The notes under the pieces are model-generated. The model made no database searches, had not been told where the DNA came from, and was given only the letters and a program-made list of their open reading frames with translations. Made by a program: the position numbers and the translations under genes. Positions 46,602 to 58,602 of a DNA stretch of 64,000 nucleotides are shown here, in pieces. Position 1 is the first letter of the stretch. Each line of letters opens with the position of its first letter. Source of the DNA: Chlorella sorokiniana (lineage: Eukaryota > Chlorophyta > Trebouxiophyceae > Chlorellales > Chlorellaceae); NCBI GenBank assembly GCA_025917655.1, contig CP084609.1, forward strand, positions 2,356,001 to 2,420,000, in the 5' to 3' direction.

Positions 46602-47484
46602 CTGGCCCCCTCCCCTTGGCATCGTGCCTTGGCCGGCCCCGCGGCCCAGCCCAGCCGTGAGTTGTGAGAAGGACGCCTGCAGCATTATTCTACGCCGCCG
46701 GCTTCCTCTGCCGCGCCTGCACCTGCGCATGCACCCCTCCCGTTGCAACACTGCTAAAACGCCCCAGTTGTCGCACTGTGTCTCCCCAAGTTGGTTCCAT
46801 GTTTTCGTTGGCTCGTCAGCGGCTCGCAAGGGCGAAGCCCTGGCTTGAAGCAGGGCAGCGCCTGTTGTTGCATTAGCCACCCCTCCCACACCCAGTTGTA
46901 GCACTTTTCCTTCCAGCGGGCATTTTCTCACGCCCACTGGCGGCCCCTGCTATTGTAGCAACCATGCACGCTTGCATCATCGATCCGATAACGGTCTGCA
47001 TCCAAGCTTTTGTAACTGCCGCACCTCTCAAGAAGGGGAGCAGGACGCTGTGAGCTTGCAGCAGCAGCACCCAGGGTCAAGCTGCTCAACCAGCCATTAT
47101 CGCTGCTGCCCGCACTGGCACCCAACCGCGCCCCCTCACGTCGCTGTCATCCAGCTGTGCCCGCTGCCGTGTCTGGCCCGCTGGAGCGGCAGACTGGCGC
47201 GGCGCAGTGAGCGAGAACAGCGTCCTGCCTCAGCCTGGGGCTGCAAACCTGGGGCTTTGGCAGCGCTGCCAAGCAAGCCCGCAGCGGCCGCGTCTTGGGA
47301 CCAGCGCCTGCTCACTTGCCATAGTCGGCCGCCGGCACAAACTCAACTTCTGGGCTGTTTGAACCAGAGACACTTTCACATTCACAGCGCAGTAACCATC
47401 CAAGCAATCGATCGCTTGGGGTGCGCATAGCGGTCAGGGCATGCAGCGGCCGCCGTGATGCCGCGCCACGCCGCCGCGCCGCCG
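46602..47484. other. Convergent 3' region F-box gene / PRCC
   Basis: About 880 bp between convergent stops. TGTAA at 47011-47015 (plus) is a candidate poly(A) signal for the F-box gene, 410 nt past its stop. No conserved ORF was recognised on either strand. Confidence 0.4.
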
Positions 47485-49622
47485 TCACCACCCGTACTTG
47501 CGCTGCGTCTCCGCCTTGCTCTTGCTGCCCTGCGCCCGCACCTCCAGCTGCTCCAGCTCCTTCTGCTTGGCCTGGTGGTACAGCGAGCCGATCTGGTGGC
47601 GGCGCTTGGCCAGCTTGGAGGGCTCCGCGCCTGCGGGCAGCAGTACTCAGTTCTCTGTGAGTTTCCTCTTGGGAAATCCATAGCTCTCGCGATGTTGCAG
47701 CCCCAGCAACCGTCCCGCCCAGCCAGACTGGTGCTGTGTCCACCCCCTCCCCCACCCCCAGAAATCTCCGCACGCCCCCACCACTGCCCTCCCCGCGCGC
47801 CGCCCCCCCAGTCAGCGCTGCACCGCACCCGCCTCCCGCCGCAGCTTGGCCTCGTAGTCGGCGCCCAGGGCGTTGCGGATGGCGTCCACGCTGGCGCGCT
47901 GTCCGGGGTCCATGTGCTTCAGCTGGTCGCCGCGCACCTGCGTGGTGGTGGTGGTGATGGTGGGGTGGGGGGGGGGGGAGGGGAGGAGGGGGCGGCAGAA
48001 CAGAGTGAGTGGGGCAAGGGGGAGGACAGGGGGAAGAGCAGGGGGAGGGACGAGTGCGGATGTGAGGGTGCAATTTGGGGACCTTCAGCGAGGGGGGTGC
48101 AGCGCATGCAGGGAGGCGCGGCGGTAAACTGTTAGGGGCGGGCTCAGCCGAGGGGCGAGCAGCCCAAGGCACGAGCATCGGCCCCAATCCGTGCTCAGAC
48201 TCAAGAGCCCGTGCAGCCCCCCCCCCACACACACACACACCACACACAGAGACACATAAACACACCTCCTTGATTTCGATGCCTGCCACGGCCTCCACTT
48301 TCCCCCGCCGTGCCGCCTTTTCCCGCTCCGCCGCCAGCGCCGCCGCCAGCATCGCTTCCGCGGGGTCGGCGGCGGTGGCGGCCGCCGCCGCCGCCGCCTG
48401 CACGTTGTACTCGTGCCCCCCGCCGCCGCGTAGTAGGCCTGCCAGGCGGCGCGCTGCTGCTGCTGGGCCGTGTCGTACTGCACGGCGTACTGCTGCGAGA
48501 CGTGCTGCTGCTGACGCGGGTGCGCCGCTCCGGGTGCCGCATCCACACGGAAGGCCTCGTTGCCCTCCCCGCATCCGCCGCCTCGCCTGCGGGGTTTGCG
48601 GCACGCCAGCCCCACATCGGATCGGTGGCCTTGCTTGCTGTTGTTGTGACAAAGAAATGGGAGCTGCACGCAGCAGCAGGGAGCGGCAGCGGGAAGCGGG
48701 CCCCCAGGCGCCCCTCCAGGCGCCCCCCCCCCCCCCCCTAAAAAAACTAAAAACGCACCCCCAACGGCAAGCACGCCACCACAACACACACCTGGCGCCA
48801 GGTCAACCATGCCGCTGCGATCCTCCGCCCCCGGCACCAGCTCGTCGTCGTCGCTGTCGTACTTTCTTCCCCCGCCGCCGCCGCCGCCGCCACCTGCCAC
48901 GTCCAGGCGCTGGCCGCCGCCCGGGGCCGCCGCGTTCTTGGGCGCGGGCAGCAGCTGCGACAGGCTGAGCCCGCGCGTGGCCGTCTTTTGCCGCTTGGCG
49001 GCTGGCTCCTGAAAGCGGGGGGCAAACAGAAGCCAGGCCCAGCAGCGTGGGTGCGCCTGGCAAGCCGTGGCACCGCCACCTCCCTGCACGCCTGCCCCGG
49101 TGCTGCCCAGCGCCCGCCACAACCGCCGCCACGGTTCACCTGCTCGGGGTCCTCCTTCACGTCAGCCGGGTTGTAAGTGATGGGGCAGCGGAACTGGACC
49201 ACCAGCTTCTTCTTGGCTGCCGGCTTGGGCAGCCCGGAGAACAGCGACGCCTGCACCCAGCGCCAGGGTGGTGAGGGTCAGGCATGGGCAGCGCTGTTAG
49301 ACAACCCTCAATAGAGCGAGTCCATGCTGCCGCAAGGGTGCAGCATTTCCATAAAGAGCCGAGCAACACGTGTAGCCTGGCTTGGCTTTGGCCGTGCACC
49401 GGCCGCGCCAGCGTCGGCGGCAGTGCGCACCTTGGCTGACGAGGGAGCGGGCAGGCTGTTGAGTAGCTGGGAGTGATCTGCAGGGGGTTGCTCGGCTGCT
49501 GGGGGCGCCGCTAGGCGGGGAGCGCTGCTGTCCAACAAAGTAGCCCTGCCGGTGTTGTCGGGAGCACGCGGGGAGTCGGGCTCACTGTCTGAACCCGATC
49601 CGTAGGCTCCGAGGAGCTCCAT
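47485..49622 (-). CDS. PRCC: PRCC homologue (proline-rich, mitotic checkpoint/splicing-associated)
   Basis: Nuclear protein; human PRCC associates with MAD2B and spliceosomal proteins. The N-terminus MELLGAYGSGSDSEPDSP has the family's acidic Ser/Asp start. ASLFSGLPKPAAKKKLVVQF and KRQKTATRGLSLSQLLPAPK follow, then DSDDDELVPG. A Gln/Ala-rich part (QQQHVSQQYAVQYDTAQQQQ) precedes EREKAARRGKVEAVAGIEIK. The C-terminus is diagnostic: KRRHQIGSLYHQAKQKELEQ, then KAETQRKYGW-stop (human ends KAETQAKYGW-like). ATG 49622 gives the expected acidic start. One G is missing in the run 48416-48421 (YYAAAGG to HEYNVQ). It is divergent from the plastid L6 gene. Confidence 0.85.
48219..48252 (+). repeat. C-run plus (CA)n in a PRCC intron
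   Basis: C10 and CA repeats. On the coding strand they are GT repeats then G10, a short distance downstream of the donor after EIKE. Confidence 0.75.
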
Positions 49623-49924
49623 GGCGAAACGATCGCAGGGCCTTCAGAACCAGTCAGAACACCGAAAGCAACCCGAAGATGGCAGTGTGTGACGGTGGGC
49701 AGGATTGCAATGTCGACGAAGAGCTGGTGTTCCTGCAAAGAGCAGCTGTGCGCAGCCGCCGGTGCACTTCAGCCCTCGAAACAGCGCGGCTTTCTAACAG
49801 GCAACCCGCCGACCCGGGCATGAGCCTGGCGTTGTGGCACACGCATTTTGCCATTGTCTGCCATTCTCACTCAGTGGGCAGCCTGTACATTACTCTGAGT
49901 GGCTGAACGGGCGGCTGCAGCACC
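49623..49924. promoter_or_regulatory. Divergent promoter region PRCC / plastid L6
   Basis: 302 bp between opposite start codons; both promoters must lie here. No specific element recognised. Confidence 0.4.
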
Positions 49925-51816
49925 ATGCAGAGCAGCAGCATCCTGGGCCAGCGCCTGCAGGCGTTCCAGCCCGCCACCGTGCAGCGGCCCCGCCAGCAGC
50001 AGCTTCAGGTTGTCGCAAAGGACTCGCGGATTGGCAAGCGGCCAGTGCCGGTGCCTGATAAGGTGGCCGTCACTCTGGACGGCCAGACGGTGAAGGTCAA
50101 GGTGAGGCGGCGCGCGGCATGAACAGCGAGACGACTGATGTGTCGAGTGAGGCGTGCGGCGCCCAATGCGTGGCAGCAGTGCCATGCGGCGGCGCCGCCG
50201 CGCAGCCCTGGGCACTGGTCTCCGGGCGCAGCAGCCTGCTCGCGTTTCTGCGGGGGATGACTCCATGCCTACTGCATGGGCTGCATTGCAGGGCCCTCGG
50301 GGCGAGCTGCAGCGCACTTTCCACCCGCTCGTGCGGCTGGAGCAGGTGCGGGCCCTGCGCGTGCGTGGGCAGCGGCAGGCGGCGGGGCTGTACGCTGATC
50401 AGTCGCGTGGATGCACGCGCCTCGCTGCCGGGCATGCGTTTGCTGGGCATCGGCAAGCACAGGGGGCAGAAGCAGAGCGCGGCAGGCGGCAGCAGCTGTT
50501 GTCGCCGGCGGGCGCCGTCCTGTTCCGCGGTCACAGCCACCGTTGCTCACCCCCCCCCCCGCCTGCTCCACCGGGCAGGACGGCAACGCGATCAAGGTGA
50601 TCAAGGCGAACGAGTCGCGGCAGGCCAACCAGCAGCACGGCCTCGCCCGCTCCCTGCTCTCCAACATGGTGGTGGGAGTGGACACCGGCTTCACCACCAC
50701 GCTGCAGGCGAGCGGCGCTGCAGCCCGCCCGCCTGCCGCCCCCTTGGCCTGCCCGCCAGCCCCAGCCCCCTGGTGCTTGCGGCCGGCGAGGAGGCCGCCG
50801 CTGGCGCCGCGCCTCCTGCCTCCCAGCCCTCCTGCACAGTAGGACCCGCGCAGCACCCCGTTGCTCTGTCGGCCTCCTCCCCCTCTCGCTCTCATGCCCC
50901 CCTTGGCCCGCTCCCCATCCCACCAACCCCACCCCCCGCGCTCGCCTGCCGCAGATGATTGGCGTGGGCTACCGCGCGGCGGTCAGCGGCACCGCCCTCA
51001 CCCTCAACCTGGGATACTCCCACCCCGTGGAGATGCCCATCCCGTCGGGGATCAGCGTCAAGGTGGAGAAGAACACGACGATCCAGGTGCGGGCGCCAGG
51101 CCTAGCTCCTGGCTGCTGCCCGTGTGCTCAGGTGGTGATTGAGCAGGGCATTGTGTGCCGTGTGGACCTGGGTGTGGGCGTGCATGTGTGGGGTACTAAC
51201 GGGCAGGACAGCTGGTATGGTGGTGGCGTGCAGGGTGTTCCGGCCGAGGACTTCACGTGTTGTCAGCTCAACGCTGTGTTGCTGCGCGCTCGTGTGGTCC
51301 CCTCGCGCCTTCCCAGCCCGCCCTCCATGCCAGCAGCCCTCCCGCTCACCCACCCACCCTTTGCCCCTCGCCGCACCAACATCCTCTGTTAACCGTCGCT
51401 GCACCCCCTGCCGCCCCCCTTGCTGCACCGCCAGGTGTCTGGCTTTGACAAGGAGCTGGTGGGCCAGTTCTCGGCCAACATCCGCAGCAAGCGCGAGCCG
51501 GAGCCGTACAAGGGCAAGGGCGTGCGGTGAGCGGCGGCACGCGCAGGCGGCCAGCTGGGGAGTGGCACCGGACGTGGCTGAGCGGGGCGGCACGTGCAGA
51601 GGGTCCAGCTGGGCGGCGGGCAGGGCGACTATGGCAGTGGGGCCGGGATGGCAGCGGAGGGCGCCTGAGAGCCCGCACTCTTTGCTGCCGCTGCTGTGGC
51701 GCTCTGCCAGGTCACCAGCAGCCAGCGATCGTGTTGACCACCTGTTCCCTTCCCACCTTCCCCCTTGCAGCTACTCGGATGAGGTGGTCATCCGGAAGGA
51801 GGGCAAGCGCGGCAAG
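49925..51816 (+). CDS. PRPL6: Plastid 50S ribosomal protein L6 (uL6c), 3' end unresolved
   Basis: Large-subunit protein near the GTPase centre of the plastid ribosome. Exon 1 ([16 protein letters not shown]...) combines a transit peptide with [20 protein letters not shown]. Later exons encode [29 protein letters not shown] and [38 protein letters not shown] with [41 protein letters not shown]; and [15 protein letters not shown]. The order and EPYKGKG(V/I)RY signature are those of bacterial and plastid L6. Homologues end within a few residues of KEGK, but here no stop follows in frame before 52080; either a last intron (donor at 51815) or a sequence error hides it. TGTAA at 52009 bounds the transcript. 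Confidence 0.85.
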
Positions 51817-51904
51817 TGTCGCACAAAGCGCAGCCGCCGTCCCGCGGCGTCACCCACCCTTGCTCTTTCCGCTCCCGACCGCCTTCCTTGTTTTTTTCTC
51901 CGCT

Positions 51905-51909
51905 TTACA
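51905..51909 (-). terminator. Candidate poly(A) signal of ferredoxin (TGTAA on minus)
   Basis: TTACA on the plus strand, about 170 nt past the ferredoxin stop and inside the presumed L6 3' UTR. Confidence 0.4.
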
Positions 51910-52008
51910 CACCGAGCACCCGAGCAGCCATGCTTGCCTCCACCTGTGCCGTGGTTCCCAGCCCGTCAGCAGGCCGCCCCTGCCATCGTGCCAGCTGCGC
52001 ACAAGCTC

Positions 52009-52013
52009 TGTAA
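52009..52013 (+). terminator. Candidate TGTAA poly(A) signal of plastid L6
   Basis: TGTAA about 190 nt past the last certain L6 codon and just before the ferredoxin stop (52077). Confidence 0.4.
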
Positions 52014-52076
52014 CGCGCGCCACGGCCGGCAACGCATGTGCTGTGCAGTAGGAAGCAGTAGGAATCGGGAAGTCGA

Positions 52077-53047
52077 CTAGTAGAGGGCTTCTTCTTGGTG
52101 TGTCTGCAGGCGGCCCGCGGGAAGCACGGCAAGGGGGGGGAAGTTAGCGAACGGTGGGCCAGCAGGGGCGACTGGCATGGGCTGCCTGCCACCACTTGCG
52201 TGCATGCTGCCACGAGCGCACTGCCCTCCCCTTCCGCCCCCCGCCCGCACCTGGATCAGGCTGTCAGCGGTGGGGTAGGCTACACACAGCAGCGCAAAGC
52301 CCTTGCCCATCTGCAGAGTCCAGCAAGAAGCTGGGGTCTGTTGGCTGAGGCGGAGGGCAGCCAAGCGCTACATCCCCGGTGGCACCATCACCCACTTTTC
52401 GAAGCAGGACTGTCCTGCCAGACGCATGCGGTACAACACAGTACAGCACAGCACAGCTGCACCCCCTGCCTGTTCGTCGTCCAGGAACATCTGGTCGCTC
52501 TGGTCCACCCCGCCCTCCAGCACGCGGGCACAGCAGGTGGAGCAGGTGCCGGCGCGGCAGGAGTAGGGCAGCTCCAGCCCCTGCTCCTCGGCTGGGGTTG
52601 GGCGGACAGCGGGCACAGAGGCGGTGGCAGACAGCAGGCAGGGCGGGGCGTCGACGACCAGAACCCGGCCAGGAGGGGGCCTGAACAAGCGGCAAGGCTG
52701 CGCCCGCGCTGCAGGCCTGTCGCGGCTGCACCGCAACCTTGGACCGCACGGGCCTGCCTAGGCAGCCCTGCTGGGCACCCCAGCCCGGGCCCAGCAGCTC
52801 TCCTTCGCAGCCAGCTGCCCCCACCTGCATCCAGAATGTATTGGTCGTCTGGGGAGTCGATGGTCTGCTCCGTGCCGTCGGGCAGCCTGAAGGTGACCCT
52901 GTAGGTGGCCCCTGCCAGCACCAGGCGCCCCCTGCACCAGCCTTGGACCTGCAGCGGCGGCAGGCGGCCAGCCGCCGCTGCACGGCAGCCTGCAGCAACG
53001 CCGCTGGGCAGGGCCTGGGGACGAGGAGCTCGAGCTGTCAGTGCCAT
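52077..53047 (-). CDS. Plant-type [2Fe-2S] ferredoxin, plastid targeted
   Basis: Stromal electron carrier from photosystem I to FNR and other reductases. ATG 53047 starts a transit peptide ([16 protein letters not shown]). The mature domain reads [29 protein letters not shown], then [20 protein letters not shown]. This has three cluster cysteines in C-x4-C-x2-C spacing; the fourth is in [16 protein letters not shown]. The segment [13 protein letters not shown] and the end THQEEALY-stop are standard. An extra Cys follows the third ligand (CSTCC). An exon ending ...DDEQ is followed by a GC donor (52469-52468), the acceptor lying before MGKGF. It is convergent with L6; the 3' UTRs probably overlap. 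Cysteine spacing and length are those of photosynthetic ferredoxins rather than mitochondrial adrenodoxin types. Confidence 0.9.
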
Positions 53048-53902
53048 CGTGCACGATAGAGACACCTTTATTGAAAGGGTTGGCCTTCTGCACTTCCCAC
53101 AAAGGCTGGTCCGCCTGGCGCTGACCGGACGCTCATGAGCTGATCGAGAGCTGCCCATGCCCCCTGTCAGAGGAGTAGGCCCACGTAGGCCTGCCAATCT
53201 TGCAATGTTTGGTACAAGTGGACGTGCGCAAAGAAGACGGACAGTATGAAGGTATGACAATTGCTCGAGTGTGGGGACTGGTCGCACCGCCCTCTTGTTG
53301 CACTCTTGCTGAACGGTCGATATCATGACGGCGTGCTTGTCAGACACATGCGCCGCAACCCCGCAGTAGTGGGCGTCACGTCAATGAAACAGGGACACGT
53401 CGAGGGCGGCTTGGTCCCAGCTGACATGCAGCCACTCACGCTCGGGGCGGAGAGCGTCGAACCGGAAACGGGGTTGGACAAGCTGCAGGCGGCGAAGGCG
53501 GCGTACAGGGCGCAGCCGCCGTGGGGGATGGAATGGTGGGAGGCTGCGAAGGTGCCTGCGGAGGGAGGGGACGCGGGTGTGACCTGGCAGTGCATGCGGG
53601 CCGTGGGGCGGAAGGGTAGCGGGCCAGCACGGCCTGTGCCACTGCGTTGCACACGTTAGCATGGCCTTCACGGGACCTGCTGCAGCCAGCACAGCCAGCC
53701 TTGTGCAGCTACAGAGCGTGACCGGAAGCGAGGAGGAGCGCGGCCCGGCACTCACACATGTGTGCAGCTTCTACGTGATGGAGGCCTAATTAGGGGGCGG
53801 TGGGGCTCTGCACCGAGGGACAGGGGACAGAATTTGCGGGAGGGGAGCAGCCAGGCTCATGCAGTGCTTGCATTTAAATGCAAATTTGGGCTGCGCGGCG
53901 AC
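53048..53902. promoter_or_regulatory. Intergenic region upstream of ferredoxin
   Basis: About 855 bp between two minus-strand genes. The part next to 53047 should be the ferredoxin promoter. A 132-codon open frame on the plus strand (53261-53659) exists but has no recognisable motif and no splice support; I left it uncalled. Confidence 0.35.
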
Positions 53903-54522
53903 TCACACGCACACGCCGCCGGGGTCGGTCTGGCGAGAGCAGCACTCCACGCTCAGGCCCTGCGTGGTGGCGCCGTTTGGCAGGCAGGTGCAGTAGGGCC
54001 CGAAGCCGTACGTAGAGCAGCACTCGGCCCCCGGGCTCACAACCCACTGCTGGCCGTCTTCCAGGCACCTGCATGCGGTGAATGGGTGTGGGTGTGTGGG
54101 TGTGTGGGTGTGGGGTGGGGGCGCGCGGGGGGGAGCATTGTTAAGCATGCCACCATTCGTAACGGATGCGTGCATATGTGGGCACTGGTGTCACTGCGGT
54201 CGAGCTGTGGCACCCGCCCTGTTACGCCGGCAGGCTCACGGGCCGTCGGGCGGCGAAGGTGGCGGCGATGCACTGCACAGCTGCCCCTCATCGGCGCAGG
54301 TGGACGGGCCGGCAGCAGAATGTCCTGCATTTCACGCAGCTGGGCGTCAGTCAAGGATACCGTTGTGCGCGGGCTGGATTGAGAGCTGAAGACCGGTTGT
54401 GGCCGGAGGAAGAGGCCGGGCGGCGTTTTAGCCACCATATACGTGGGTGCGCATGTGAACTCACCAGCCAGCAAAATGAGGACCGTGAGAAGGCCGGGCA
54501 GGAGGCTGGGGCGAGGGGCCAT
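53903..54522 (-). CDS. Small secreted cysteine-rich protein (102 aa)
   Basis: Three exons in phase: 54465-54522, 54240-54324, 53903-54068. Residues 1-20 are a clear signal peptide (MAPRPSLLPGLLTVLILLAG). The mature part of about 82 residues has ten cysteines: STCADEGQLC, a Pro/Ser stretch (SASPPPSPPDGP), then two related units, CLEDG...GAECCSTYGFGPYC and CLPNG...SVECCSRQTDPGGVC. Each unit is C-L-x2-G-x7/8-E-C-C-S-x5-7-G-x2-C, so they look like an internal duplication. The CCS-x-x-G element recalls hevein-type chitin-binding domains, but the full eight-cysteine pattern is absent. It is presumably extracellular and disulfide-bonded; the function is unknown. It lies 3' of EXO84 on the same strand. 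Confidence 0.7.
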
Positions 54523-54736
54523 AGTGAGAGTTGCAAGAACTTGCACAGTTGCTAGCACAGCGTCACAGTCAACTCTGCGATAATATCCAACGAGTAGTTT
54601 TACGCTTTGGAACGCTACCGGCACCGGCTCGGCCAGCGAGCCGAGGGTTCCCGTCATCAGTACGCTTAAGCGTAGCGCTACCTTCCGGTCTGCATTGTTG
54701 CAGCTGGGAGCGAACACCAAAATGGCAACGCAGAGA

Positions 54737-57700
54737 CTAGTACGTAGTGAAGGACCCGGCGCGATGATGGTATCCTGGCCAGGGCCCGGCGCAAACTGCT
54801 CTGAGAAAACAAGAGGAGTGGGCGGCGGGATGTTCCAAAGCAAACAACATTAAAACTTGAGGAGGACCCTGGATGTCCATGAAATCGAAGCATATGAAAC
54901 TAAGGCGTCGCTGGAGTTGCCCTGCATCACTTGTCCGACGTCGCCAGCCGCCCGGCCTCGCTCTCCTCGCTGCTGCTGCCCCTGCCGCCCCCACCGCACT
55001 CTCCAGGCCGCCAGCGCCCGCACCCCGCTGCTGCTGCCAGCCCAGCGCAGGCGTGTGATCCTCTGCCGCTGCTGCCGCCGCCACGCCGGCCTCGCCGCCG
55101 CCGCTTGCAGCGCCGCCGCCGGGCGTGAGTGGCACGGCGGCCATGCCCAGCGCCACTCCCATGCGCACCAGCTGCTCGGCCATGGCGGGCGCGCTGCACA
55201 CCTCGCCGCACAACTCTGCAGCGTGCACAAACGTGTGTGTCGGGCGTAGGTGTGGCGGGGGCGGCGGGGGCTGGCAGGGGTTGGCTCCCAGGCAGCCACG
55301 CGCCACCCAGCATACGCAGGCCCTGCCTCGCCAAAACACGGCAGCAGGGGGCCGCCCAACAGCGACCCCGCGTGCTGCCGGCGGCGGCAGCGCAGGGCCC
55401 AGCAGGCAGCGGGCGTGCCCATGGGGCGTGGCCCCACCCGACAGCGGGGCCAGGGCTTCGGGCAGGAAGCGCTCCAGCAGCAGAGTGGCCAGCTCCATGG
55501 CGGCCTCGGCGGCGGCAGCCAGCCTGAAGGGGTGGTGGGGGTGTGTGGGCGGAGACAAGGGGGCTTGATGAGATTCGGGGGATGGGTGGCTTAGGGGGGC
55601 GGGGGGCACCAACAGGAGGACGAGCAGCATTGGTGCGTGCCAGTCATGGCTCGTGCGTGCCGCTCCGGGCGTGTTGCTTGCAGCTGGCATGCGCTGCTGG
55701 CAGCCCACAGCCGCGCGGAGCAGGTCGGGCAGGCCAGCTGGCGGGGCTGCGGGCGTCGTGCATGAAAGGCGGCAGCGACACGCCCTCCCACCGTCGACAC
55801 CGCCCTCCCTCCATCCACACGCACCAGCCCCGGGCCCTTTCCCTCTCTGCGCCGCCCACCTCCCACCCACGCAAACCAGCCCCTGGCCCTCCACTGTCGA
55901 CGCGCCCTCCTTCCATCCATAACCAAATCAGCATGCGCGCTCACCGCTCCTTGGCCTCAGCCGTCGCCCCCGGCGCCTTGAGCCCCGCATTGAGCGCTGC
56001 CGCCAGCGAGGCGGTGTAGAGCTGGAAGAGGTCGGCGGCGGCGCGGCGCAGCGCGGCCCCCGCCCGCGGCGACGCCAGCCGCGCACACTCCCCCGCTGCC
56101 GCCTCCAGCTCGTCCAGCAGGTATTCGGCTGAAGGGAAGGCTGCGAAGGGGGGGGGGCAAAGTGCTGAGTTGATAGGCAGGCAGGCTGTATGGTCACAAA
56201 GGCTGCATGGTGGATCCTTGGACAGCAGAGCGCACTGAGCTGTACTTCATCACAGCATCGAAAAAGAGATAAAAGACGAGAGGGCAGCAGCGCAGGCAGC
56301 GACCAGGCAGGACGGCAGGCGGGACGGCGCGGCTGGCGCCGCTCTCTGGGGCTGCTTGCGGGAGGGGCTGGCGGCAGCGCGTGCACAGCTAGCTCACGGG
56401 GAGGCCCCACCTGCAGCCAGGCCCTCCCACGCCGCCAGGTCAGCGGGCGGCGCCGCCTCCCCCGCCGCCAGCGCATCCACTTCGGCAGCCACCGCCCGCC
56501 GCAGAGTCTCCCAGCTTGCGCATGTGCCGGGCCAGCACCTGTGCATGGGTGTGTGTGTGTGGGGGGGGTTGTGGGCGGGAAGGCGGGGGGTGAAGCTCGC
56601 AAAGCTGCGTGCGGTCTGTGATCAAGCGGGAGGGGCGACGCGAGCGCGGCAAGGTGCGGCACGTGCTGTGTTGTGCTGCAGACGACGGCCAGGGCAGGCT
56701 GGAAGGGCGGGGCCACCCAACACCCAAGGCGGCGCACCTGTTCCAGCGGCGGCCACAGCCCCGCAGCAGCGTGGGCAGCAGGGGCAGGCCGTGGCTGGCC
56801 TCCAGCGCGGCGCAGTGCGCGGCAAAGGCAAACACGCAGCGGCAGCAGGCGTGCAGGCCCGCGGGGGCCGCAAACGGCAGCAGCGCGTGCTTGCGCAGCA
56901 GGTGGCAGGCCCTGCGGAGGGGGTGGGGTGGGGAATGGGGGGGGGTGGATGGGGGATGGGGGGCAAGCCAAAGGAAGTAGCTTTGGGGGAGTGCTGGGCG
57001 CGGCAGCAACCCACAGCGGAGCGCAGGAATTCCGGGCCAGGAATGTCTGTGCCAAGGAACGAGGAAAGAATAGGAGCTGGCTCTAAGTAACACAGCGGTG
57101 GGCAGCCAGCCACCCCGCTCCACCCCCTCACCGCTCCGTTTGGTATAGAGCCCACACAAGAAATGTGGCGCCCAGCGCAGCGGGCCGGGCGGCGGCGCCG
57201 CCCTCCCGCCCAAACACGACTGCGACGTCGTCGGCCGCCGCCGCCAGGCCCAGCGCCAGCCGCTGGCCCAGCGCCGCTGCGTAGTCGGCGCCGTCTGCAT
57301 CGCCGCCGCCGCTGTTGGCGGGGCGCAGCAGGGCGGCGTGGCGCCGCTTCAGCTTGGCTGCAGCGGGCGGCGGTGGGGCCAGGGTCACTGCTTGGGGCGG
57401 GACGGAGCAGGCGCGCATGGGAGACAGACGCTAAGGGAACCCAGCAGCAAGCGCCGAGTCAGGAGCGGCAGCGGCAACGGTTTGCTGCAGCCCCTGAAAG
57501 CCGTGTACCCGCGTGCGCCTGCAGCACGGCTGCGTGCGCGGCCTCCGGCCCCGCCACCCGTGCAAGCAAGTCAGCTGCCGCGCGAACGTCGGCTGAGGTG
57601 GCAATGGGCTGCGGGAGGGGGGGGGGGGGGGGCAGAGCACGAGCAAGAATGGGCAAAGAGCAGGCAAGTGCGGGCAGGGGGCGCGGATGGGAAGAGACGC

Positions 57701-58567
57701 AGCTTGGTTCTGAAGCGCATACGCAGGCAGCCTCCCTGGCTCGTACAAAGGCACGAGAGGAGCGTGGAAAGGAGCACGCAGCAGCGAGCAGGGGCAGGCG
57801 GGCGTGTGGGGCGGGACACCCAGCGGCGGCGCCGCGCCTGCAGCACCGCCTGCTCAGCGATGGCGGCCAGCTGCTCCCTCCGCGCCTCCACCTCCTCCCG
57901 CATGCCGTCCAGCCGGGCCTGCTGCGCCGGGTCGCCGCGGTCGGCGGCCGCCGCAAAGCGCTGCAGCTGCTTGTCCAGGCGGCGCAGCAGGGACAGGGCT
58001 TCGGGCAGGCGCCGCTCCGCGACTGCACCGGTGAGCGGTTGTGGGCGGGGTGCGGAGGTGGTGTGGGTGGGGTGATGAGGCTGGGGAGAAGGACGTTTGG
58101 GGCGGGAAGCAGAGCCAACACGCAGGTTCTTGCAGCTGCAGGGTCGCAGCCCCCAGGCAACAAGCCTCCCAAACAGGAAGGGCTCACCCGCCACATCAGC
58201 GTCGTCCAGGCACTCCAGCCACGCGGCCCAATCGCCAGCCTGGCCCCACGCCCCATCGCCGTCCGCCGCCGCGCGCGCCGCCGCCGCGCTGGCCGGCGGG
58301 CGCAAGCGCGGCGGCCGAGGCCTCGCCCAGGCCTTCCACCACCTCCCCCATGCTGCAACAGCAGAGCGGGGCCATACAACACAGGCATACTCAGCTTGAA
58401 ACTAAGCTCCTTTACCATTGAATAAGGTAATTGTGCTGTTCATGTTGGAGCACACCCTGTGCTGCAGGCAAGCTCGTGCCAGCCCCACCTGTGCAGCAGG
58501 GTGCGCAGCTGCTGGATCTCGCCCTCCAGCCGCAAAATGCCTGGTGGCGGCGAGGGGGTTGGGGGCA

Positions 58568-58602
<35 letters not shown>

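Noticed and set aside
53261-53659. Plus-strand open frame (132 codons)
   Set aside because: No homology that I recognise, no introns in an intron-dense genome, and it sits in the ferredoxin upstream region.
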